From: Chthoniobacter sp.
GTDB lineage: Bacteria > Verrucomicrobiota > Verrucomicrobiia > Chthoniobacterales > Chthoniobacteraceae
Reading direction: 5' to 3'
Length of the DNA: 8,903 nt
Assembly: GCA_025351065.1 (NCBI GenBank)
Contig: JANXWQ010000551.1
Coordinates: 1-8,903, forward strand
Shown: one piece after another, positions 3,396 through 8,903 of the stretch
Layout: the number at the start of each line of letters is the position of its first letter
Position numbering within the stretch: the first letter of the stretch is position 1
Made by a program: the position numbers and the translations under genes
The notes under the pieces: generated by a model
What the model was told of the DNA's origin: nothing
The model's database searches: none
Seen by the model: the letters and a program-made list of their open reading frames with translations, nothing else

Positions 3396-6245
3396 CTACG
3401 CGCTGAGCAACTGCCGCAGCACATACGGCAGGATGCCGCCGTGGCGGACGTATTCGATCTCGATGGCGGTGTCGATGCGGCAGCGGAGGGTCTGGCGGGT
3501 CGCGGTGCCGTCGGCGCGGTGAATGACCAGGGTGAGGTCGCTCATGGGGCGGAGGTCGTCGCTGAGGCCGAGGAGGTCGAAGGTCTCGGTGCCGTCGAGC
3601 CGGAGGGTGGCGGCGCTGACGCCGTCGGGGAATTGCAGGGGGACGAGGCCCATGCCGCAGAGGTTGCTGCGGTGGATGCGCTCGAAGCTCTGGGCGATGA
3701 CGGCTTTGACGCCGAGCAGGGCGGTGCCTTTGGCCGCCCAGTCGCGGGAGCTGCCGGTGCCGTACTCCTGGCCGGCGAGGATGATGAGGGGGACGCCGGA
3801 GCTTTGGTATTTGAGGGCGGCGTCGTAGATGGGCATGACGGTGCCTTCGGGCTGGTGCCGGGTGACGCCGCCTTCGGTGCCGGGGGCCATGAGGTTCTTG
3901 ATGCGGACGTTGGCAAAGGTGCCGCGGGTCATGATGCGGTCGTTGCCGCGGCGGGAGCCGTAGCTGTTGAAGTCGTCGCGCTCGACGCCGTGCTGGGTGA
4001 GGTAGGCGCCGGCGGGGGAGGCGGGCTTGATGGCGCCGGCGGGTGAGATGTGGTCGGTGGTGACGCTATCGCCGAAGATGCCGAGCGGGCGGGCGCTTTT
4101 GATTTCGTGGATGTGGCCTGGCTCCATGGAGAAGTTATTAAAGAAGGGCGGCTCCTGGATGTAAGTGGAGTGCTCGTCCCACGCATAGACGTCGCCGACG
4201 GTGGAGGGGATTTCGTTCCACTTCGGATTCTGCGTGGCGAAGTCGGTGTAGAGCCGGCGGAAGACCTCGGGGCTCAAGGCGCTGCGCATGGCGTCGTTGA
4301 TTTCGCTGAGGCTCGGCCAGAGGTCGCGGAGGAAGACGGGCGCGCCATCGGCGGCGAGGGTGATGGGTTCGTTGGTGAGGTCGATATCGACGCGGCCCGC
4401 GAGGGCGAAGGCGACGACGAGCGGCGGCGACATGAGGAAGTTCGCCTTGATGTTCTGATGCACGCGCGCCTCGAAGTTGCGGTTGCCGGAGAGGACGCTG
4501 GCGGTGATGAGGTCGTGCTGGGCGATGGCTTCCTCGAGCGCGGGATGGAGCGGGCCGCTGTTGCCGATGCACGTCGTGCAGCCGTAGCCGACGGTCTGAA
4601 AACCGAGCTGATCCAGGTAAGTCTGGAGGCCGGTCTTAGTAAGATAGTCGGTAACAACGCGGGAGCCTGGCCCGAGGGAGGTTTTCACCGCGGGGTTCAC
4701 CGAGAGCCCGCGGGCGACGGCTTTCTTAGCTAGTAAGCCGGCGGCTAACATGACGCTCGGGTTGCTAGTATTAGTACAGCTAGTAATCGCCGCGATCAGG
4801 ACGGAGCCGTGACCGATGTGCGTGTCCGCAGGCCGGTAAGACGTGCGCGTGATTTCGTCGGCGGGCGTGGGACCTGGCCGGTTAGTTACCATTTCGGCGA
4901 CATTTTGCGGCGTGCCTTCCTGCATGTGACTCGCAGCGGATTTGCCCTCGGTGGAAAAGAGTTCGGGCGCGGCGTTCTGAGTCGAGCCGTTGATGTGGAC
5001 GGGCACTTTCTTCGCGAGGTCTTCCGCCGTTTTGCCATAGCCGCCGTCGGGCAGCGCCGCGGTGAACAGGCTGGTGAAGGTCTTCTTCAAGTCCGGCAGA
5101 TTGATGTGATCCTGCGGCCGTTTCGGGCCGGCCACGCCGGGAACGACGGTCGAAATATCCAGCTCCAGATCGACGCTGTAGTCGCACTGGCCTCTGACCG
5201 GAATGCCCCAAAGGCCCTGCGCCTTGTAGTAGTTCTCGAAAGCCGTGACATGCTCCGCGGTGCGGCCCGTGCCGGTGAGATACGCGGTCGTTTCCTCATC
5301 CACGCCGAAGAAGCCCATCGTCGCGCCGTACTCCGGCGCCATGTTGGCGATGGTCGCGCGATCCACCACGGGCAGCGACTTCGCGCCCGGCCCGTAGAAC
5401 TCGACAAACTTCCCGACGACCTTCGCCTTGCGCAGCATCTGCGTGATGTGCAGCACCACGTCGGTCGCGGTCACGCCTTCCGCCACCGCGCCGGTGAGGT
5501 GGACGCCGACGACTTCCGGCGTGAGAAAATAAACCGGCTGCCCAAGCATGCCCGCCTCCGCCTCGATGCCGCCGACACCCCAGCCGACGACGCCGAGCCC
5601 ATTGATCATCGTCGTGTGCGAGTCCGTGCCGACGAGTGTGTCGGGGTAATACACGCCGTCTTTTTCGAGCACGCCTTTCGCGAGGTATTCGAGATTCACC
5701 TGATGCACGATGCCGATGCCGGGCGGCACGACGCCGAATGTCTTGAACGCCTGCTGGCCCCACTTCAGCAGCATGTAACGCTCGCGATTGCGCTTGAATT
5801 CGAGATCGAGATTCAACGCGAGCGCCTGCGCCGAGCCGAAGAAATCCACCTGCACCGAATGATCGACCACGAGATCGACGGGCACGAGCGGCTCGATCAT
5901 TTTCGGATCACGCCCGAGCCGCGCGACGGTGCTGCGCATGGCCGCGAGATCGACGAGCAGCGGCACGCCGGTGAAGTCCTGCAACACCACGCGCGCCACG
6001 ACGAACGGGATTTCCACGGGCGCGGGAGCCTTCGCGTTCCAGTTCGCCAAAGCGCGCACGTCCTCCTCGCGCACGCGTTTTCCGTCGCAGTTGCGCAGCA
6101 CGCTTTCCAAGACAATGCGGATCGAAACCGGCAGCCGCGAGACCGGCCCGACGCCCGCTTTTTCCAGCGCGGGCAGTGAGTGGAAAATCCCGCGCTGGCC
6201 GTTGCCGAGATCGAATTTCTGCTGGGTGTGAAAGGCGTCGCTCAT
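3396..6245 (-). CDS. acnA: Aconitate hydratase A
   Basis: This 949-residue enzyme interconverts citrate and isocitrate via cis-aconitate in the TCA and glyoxylate cycles, in the cytoplasm, using a [4Fe-4S] cluster. The three cluster cysteines are C490 (in ITSCTNTSN) and C556 and C559 (in YGCTTCIGN); the 66- and 3-residue spacings match the AcnA/IRP1 family. Other family signatures are TDSHTTMINGLG (about 205-216), GPKRPQD before the cysteines, and GTGSSRDWAAKG near the C-terminus with R834 as the expected substrate-binding arginine. The protein is about 50-60 residues longer than E. coli AcnA; the excess lies between about 395 and 480, a variable region in this family. I chose the ATG at 6245 because MSDAFHTQQKFDLGNG matches the usual N-terminus; the in-frame extension to 6359 is arginine-rich and implausible. 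No Shine-Dalgarno is seen. Codon use changes sharply along the gene. It is divergent from gspF. Confidence 0.97.
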   Translation of the reverse strand: MSDAFHTQQKFDLGNGQRGIFHSLPALEKAGVGPVSRLPVSIRIVLESVLRNCDGKRVREEDVRALANWNAKAPAPVEIPFVVARVVLQDFTGVPLLVDLAAMRSTVARLGRDPKMIEPLVPVDLVVDHSVQVDFFGSAQALALNLDLEFKRNRERYMLLKWGQQAFKTFGVVPPGIGIVHQVNLEYLAKGVLEKDGVYYPDTLVGTDSHTTMINGLGVVGWGVGGIEAEAGMLGQPVYFLTPEVVGVHLTGAVAEGVTATDVVLHITQMLRKAKVVGKFVEFYGPGAKSLPVVDRATIANMAPEYGATMGFFGVDEETTAYLTGTGRTAEHVTAFENYYKAQGLWGIPVRGQCDYSVDLELDISTVVPGVAGPKRPQDHINLPDLKKTFTSLFTAALPDGGYGKTAEDLAKKVPVHINGSTQNAAPELFSTEGKSAASHMQEGTPQNVAEMVTNRPGPTPADEITRTSYRPADTHIGHGSVLIAAITSCTNTSNPSVMLAAGLLAKKAVARGLSVNPAVKTSLGPGSRVVTDYLTKTGLQTYLDQLGFQTVGYGCTTCIGNSGPLHPALEEAIAQHDLITASVLSGNRNFEARVHQNIKANFLMSPPLVVAFALAGRVDIDLTNEPITLAADGAPVFLRDLWPSLSEINDAMRSALSPEVFRRLYTDFATQNPKWNEIPSTVGDVYAWDEHSTYIQEPPFFNNFSMEPGHIHEIKSARPLGIFGDSVTTDHISPAGAIKPASPAGAYLTQHGVERDDFNSYGSRRGNDRIMTRGTFANVRIKNLMAPGTEGGVTRHQPEGTVMPIYDAALKYQSSGVPLIILAGQEYGTGSSRDWAAKGTALLGVKAVIAQSFERIHRSNLCGMGLVPLQFPDGVSAATLRLDGTETFDLLGLSDDLRPMSDLTLVIHRADGTATRQTLRCRIDTAIEIEYVRHGGILPYVLRQLLSA

Positions 6246-6428
6246 GGTGGTGTTTTTTAGGCCGCAGAGGAAAGCGCACGCCGCCCGCGACGGCAAGCCC
6301 CGGCTGTTTTTGCCCGTCCACCGGACTGCGCGTTGGCCGCGCCGGGATTTTTTCCGCACGCATTTCTCGACAACCGACGCAGGCGAGCTTTTACTTTGCG
6401 GGCAACCTCAATTTTTGCTCCTCCCTTT
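6246..6428. promoter_or_regulatory. Divergent intergenic region between acnA and gspF
   Basis: These 183 bases separate two divergent starts and must hold the acnA promoter and probably the gspF operon promoter. I could not pick a convincing -35/-10 pair on either strand. An imperfect hairpin at 6289-6318 (GACGGCAA against TTGCCCGTC, with an inner AGCC/GGCT) is the only clear secondary structure. T-rich tracts occur at 6252-6257, 6307-6311 and 6350-6355. No gene is supported here. Confidence 0.4.
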
Positions 6429-7739
6429 ATGCCCAAATTCAATTACGTCGCGCTCGACGCCCGCGGTCAGGAATCCGTCGGGGTCATCGAAGCCTCCACC
6501 TCCAACGACGCGGTCGGCCAGCTCCGCCAGTCGGGTTATTTTCCCACGAGCGTCATCGAGGAGGGCAAGGGCAAGGCCGTGGCCAAGAGCGCGAAGGCGG
6601 TGCAGAAAAAAGCCAAGGAGATGAGCGCGCCCAAGGCGAAAAAGGGCGGCATCGTGCTCTTTCAAAAGAAGACGGTGAAGAGCAAGACGCTGATGATTTT
6701 CACCCGCCAGCTCGCCACGCTGATCGACGCCGGCCTGCCGCTGCTGCGCAGCCTCACGGTGCTGGCCAAGCAGGAAAAGGATCCCGTTTTGCAAAACACC
6801 ATCAACGCCCTGGCCGACGCCGTGCAGGGCGGCAGCACCTTCTCCGAGTCGATGGCGCAGCACCCGCTCATTTTCAACAAGCTCTACATCAACATGGTCA
6901 AGGCGGGCGAGCTGGGCGGCGTGCTCGAGCTGGTGCTGAACCGCCTCGCGGAGTTCCAGGAAAAGGCGCAGAAGGTGAAGAACAAGGTCATCTCGGCGAT
7001 GGCCTATCCGGTCATCGTGCTGATCATCGCCATGCTCATCATGGTGTTCCTGATGGCCTTCATCGTGCCGAAGTTTCAGGCGATCTTTAATGACATGCTC
7101 AGCGGTGCGCCGCTGCCGCCGATCACGCGCTACGTCATCAACGTGAGCGAGGTGATTCAGAAAATGTTCATCCCGCCGTACCTGTGGTACACCATCGGGT
7201 CGGTGACGGCGCTGGTGGTGGGGTGGAAGGCGATGAGCAGCAGCGCGGGTGGCCGGCGCTTCATGGATCGCGTGACGCTGGCGACGCCGCTCTTCGGCGA
7301 CCTGCTGCGCAAAAGCGCGATCTCGCGCTTCAGCCGCACCTTGGGCACGCTCGTCACGTCCGGCGTGCCGATCCTCCAGGCGCTGAACATCACGCGCGAC
7401 ACGGCGGGCAATGTGGTCATCGCCGAGGCCGTGTCAAAGGTGCATGACGCGGTGAAAGAGGGCGAGTCCATCGTCCAGCCGCTCGAGGCCAGCGGGGTTT
7501 TCCCGCCGATGGTTATTTCGATGGTGGACGTGGGCGAGGAGACCGGCCAGCTCCCGGAGATGCTGCTGAAAATCGCCGAAGTCTATGACGACGAAGTGGA
7601 CAACGCCGTCGAGGGCCTGACCTCGCTGCTGGAGCCCATCATGATCGTCGTCCTGGCGCTCATCGTCGGCACCTTCGTCATTGCGCTCTTCATGCCGCTG
7701 ATCGAGATCATCAAAAAGATGGGCGGCCATAACGGCTAG
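6429..7739 (+). CDS. gspF: Type II secretion / type IV pilus inner-membrane platform protein (GspF/PilC family)
   Basis: This 436-residue polytopic protein is the platform that couples the cytoplasmic assembly ATPase to pseudopilin or pilin polymerisation. The N-terminal part begins MPKFNYVALDARGQ, typical of the family, followed by a Lys/Ala-rich linker (about 47-80). Two copies of the GspF domain follow. The first, about 88-212, has FTRQLATLIDAGLPL and MVKAGELGGVLELVL. The second, about 298-425, has FSRTLGTLVTSGVPI and MVDVGEETGQLPEML. Transmembrane helices lie at about 192-215, 250-268 and 402-424, the usual three. The length is close to the family norm of about 400 and nothing is truncated. 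The ATG at 6429 is favoured because the conserved N-terminus begins there; an in-frame ATG at 6333 would add an unconserved basic extension. A GspG-like pseudopilin follows after 37 nt. The family alone does not tell secretion from pilus function. Confidence 0.95.
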   Translation: MPKFNYVALDARGQESVGVIEASTSNDAVGQLRQSGYFPTSVIEEGKGKAVAKSAKAVQKKAKEMSAPKAKKGGIVLFQKKTVKSKTLMIFTRQLATLIDAGLPLLRSLTVLAKQEKDPVLQNTINALADAVQGGSTFSESMAQHPLIFNKLYINMVKAGELGGVLELVLNRLAEFQEKAQKVKNKVISAMAYPVIVLIIAMLIMVFLMAFIVPKFQAIFNDMLSGAPLPPITRYVINVSEVIQKMFIPPYLWYTIGSVTALVVGWKAMSSSAGGRRFMDRVTLATPLFGDLLRKSAISRFSRTLGTLVTSGVPILQALNITRDTAGNVVIAEAVSKVHDAVKEGESIVQPLEASGVFPPMVISMVDVGEETGQLPEMLLKIAEVYDDEVDNAVEGLTSLLEPIMIVVLALIVGTFVIALFMPLIEIIKKMGGHNG

Positions 7740-7776
7740 ACTATTGCGGATTTTCCGTCTCCAGCTACTGTCTCCC

Positions 7777-8418
7777 ATGCGTTCTCCTCATCCCCTCCGC
7801 CGCGCCTTTACCCTCATCGAAATGCTCGTGGTCATGGCGGTCATCGCCATCCTCGCCGCGATCCTGCTGAACCTGAACGGCCTCGTCCAAGCCAAAGCCG
7901 CCCGCACGCGGGCTGACGGGGAAATCAAGGCGCTCTCCACCGGTTGCGACGCCTACAAGGCGGACAACGGCACGTATCCGCAGAGCAATGACACCGACAG
8001 TCTCGACCCGCGAGCCGACGGCAATCCGAATGATGCGAAATACAAAAGCGCGAGCCTTTATCTCTACAAGCAACTCAGCGGAGATTTGAATGCCAATGGC
8101 CGGAACGAACCTACCGGCACGCCTCCCGAGCCCAGGGCCTACGTGACGGATTTCTTTACGCCCGCGCGACTCGACGGCACGCAAGGGGCGAATGGCGCGC
8201 TGACTTTAGTGACTAACATCAAAGACCCCTACGGCAACCCCTACGGCTATTCGACCGCGGGCTTAAAGGTTGAGCAGGATTTCCGGGTGGACACGACCAA
8301 GCCTCGCGCGACGGGCAAAGGCTACAATCCGACCTTTGATCTTTGGTCTACTGCGGCAAAGATGACCAGCCCGAGTACCGATCCAACGATCGTCAACGTC
8401 TGGGTCAAAAACTGGTGA
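7777..8418 (+). CDS. GspG-like pseudopilin with type III (prepilin) signal
   Basis: This 213-residue protein starts MRSPHPLRRA then FTLIEMLVVM: a short basic leader, the prepilin peptidase cut between A10 and F11, and the conserved glutamate at mature position 5 (E15). The hydrophobic helix spans about 11-33. The body has CDAYKADNGTYP (about 60-71), matching the conserved region after the helix in GspG, and DPYGNPYGY near residue 150, matching the DPWGNPY signature of major pseudopilins. It is longer than typical GspG (about 140 residues), with extra sequence between these motifs. The -1 residue is Ala rather than the commoner Gly, which prepilin peptidases tolerate. After processing it would be assembled into a periplasmic pseudopilus by the upstream GspF-type protein. 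The ATG at 7777 fits the short leader; an in-frame ATG at 7744 would lengthen it unusually. The symbol is left empty because GspG-like minor pseudopilins are abundant in this group. Confidence 0.93.
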   Translation: MRSPHPLRRAFTLIEMLVVMAVIAILAAILLNLNGLVQAKAARTRADGEIKALSTGCDAYKADNGTYPQSNDTDSLDPRADGNPNDAKYKSASLYLYKQLSGDLNANGRNEPTGTPPEPRAYVTDFFTPARLDGTQGANGALTLVTNIKDPYGNPYGYSTAGLKVEQDFRVDTTKPRATGKGYNPTFDLWSTAAKMTSPSTDPTIVNVWVKNW

Positions 8419-8447
8419 CACCAGGCGGGCCGCACCCGTTTTTCCCG

Positions 8448-8903
8448 ATGAAATTTTCCGACCGCCGCACCATCCGTGCGGCGGTTTGGTTTCTGGCTGG
8501 CAGCGCGGTTTTTTCCGCCCGGTTCACTGTCGCCGAAAGTCCGCCGCTGCGCCCATGGTCGGACTACCGCGCGATCATGTGGATCGGCGACACGGCTTAC
8601 AAAAAGCCGGACAAGCTCCCGCTTTTTTTCCAGCGTCTGCGCGAGATGGGGATCAATGCGGCGATGGTGCATCACGACGCACCGACGCAGGCGCTGCTCG
8701 AAGCGAAGATGCCCTACTACGTGGAGAACTTGGTGAACAAAGGGCTGTGCCTGAAATGGAACTCACGCGTGAGCGACTGGGACAAAATGGTGACCGCGTG
8801 GAAGACGCCGCGCGACGAAGCCGGGCTCGTCCGCGAATACAGCCTCGACGATCCGCAGTGGCGCGCGTGGGCGAGGGGCGTGATGCAGCGCCTCGTCAAA
8901 CTC
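8448..8903 (+). CDS. Exported protein, possible glycoside-hydrolase-like barrel (partial, 3' end missing)
   Basis: The frame is open for 152 codons from the ATG at 8448 to the last base, so the C-terminus is outside the window. Residues 1 to about 29 resemble a signal peptide: basic DRRTIR, a hydrophobic stretch AAVWFLAGSAVF, and possible cleavage after SA (24) or TVA (29). The mature part begins PWSDYRAIMWIGDTAYKK (36-53), then FFQRLREMGINAAMVHHD (60-77) and MPYYVENLVNKGLCLKWN (about 87-104). The pattern 'strand ending in a small motif, helix with LREMGIN, next strand' is what the start of a (beta/alpha)8 glycosidase barrel of the GH42/GH-A type looks like, and similar starts occur in large carbohydrate-active proteins of Verrucomicrobiota. 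This is a resemblance; no catalytic residue is visible in the part seen. It follows the pseudopilin by 29 nt and is probably in its operon. Confidence 0.7.
   Translation, partial: MKFSDRRTIRAAVWFLAGSAVFSARFTVAESPPLRPWSDYRAIMWIGDTAYKKPDKLPLFFQRLREMGINAAMVHHDAPTQALLEAKMPYYVENLVNKGLCLKWNSRVSDWDKMVTAWKTPRDEAGLVREYSLDDPQWRAWARGVMQRLVKL
8461..8485 (+). other. Perfect 10-bp hairpin inside the start of the last gene
   Basis: ACCGCCGCAC (8461-8470) pairs perfectly with GTGCGGCGGT (8476-8485) around CATCC, and TTGGTTT follows. The stem begins 14 nt after the A of the start codon and lies in codons 5-13. It could restrain translation initiation or elongation, or act as a weak attenuator/terminator after the pseudopilin gene. 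It may also be chance in GC-rich DNA that encodes RRTIRAA. Confidence 0.45.

Noticed and set aside
3348..6179. Several long plus-strand frames across the aconitase gene
   Set aside because: They are antisense to an unmistakable aconitase and arise from its GC-rich third codon positions; the translations are low-complexity.
6246..6359. N-terminal extension of aconitase to the ATG at 6359
   Set aside because: The extra 38 residues are Arg/Lys-rich and unlike any aconitase N-terminus; MSDAFHTQQ fits the family.
8222..8246. Direct repeat CCCCTACGGC within the pseudopilin gene
   Set aside because: It simply encodes PYGNPYG within the conserved DPxGNPY signature of pseudopilins.

Overview
The window is high-GC bacterial chromosome. 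It carries a housekeeping aconitase, a tRNA-Lys, an inner-membrane assembly protein of the GspF/PilC family followed by a pseudopilin with an A-FTLIE prepilin signal, an exported polysaccharide deacetylase, and the start of an exported protein resembling a sugar-hydrolase barrel. None of the seven gene starts has a convincing Shine-Dalgarno sequence. Together with the pseudopilin style, this suggests the Verrucomicrobiota/PVC group. That placement is an inference; no 16S or other marker is present.

Layout. 1-331: no gene; a minus-strand intrinsic terminator (59-85) and a large inverted repeat (209-292). 332-1438 (-): membrane-anchored TPR protein. 1521-1592 (+): tRNA-Lys(UUU). 1689-2579 (+): secreted NodB-type polysaccharide deacetylase. 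2580-2944: gene-free, lower-GC stretch with a chain of small palindromes. 2945-3316 (+): unrecognised three-helix membrane protein. 3327-3358: palindrome between this gene and the convergent aconitase. 3396-6245 (-): acnA. 6246-6428: divergent intergenic region. 6429-7739 (+): GspF/PilC-family protein. 7777-8418 (+): GspG-like pseudopilin. 8448-8903 (+): partial exported protein that runs off the window end.

How the genes relate. The last three genes are co-oriented with 37- and 29-nt gaps and probably form one transcription unit joining a type II secretion/pilus-type assembly core to an exported, possibly carbohydrate-active protein. The deacetylase is also extracytoplasmic and would act on cell-wall or exopolysaccharide amino sugars. 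Aconitase is central metabolism (TCA cycle) and is transcribed divergently from the secretion genes.

No clear new multi-gene system (defence, CRISPR or similar) is visible. The most unusual signals are: (a) a lower-GC island at about 2580-3395 holding the orphan membrane protein between palindromes that share a core sequence; (b) an abrupt synonymous codon-use switch inside acnA, with an A/T-ending codon patch around the Fe-S cysteine region; (c) a degenerate 8-nt-unit inverted repeat at 209-292; (d) a perfect 10-bp hairpin 14 nt inside the last gene.
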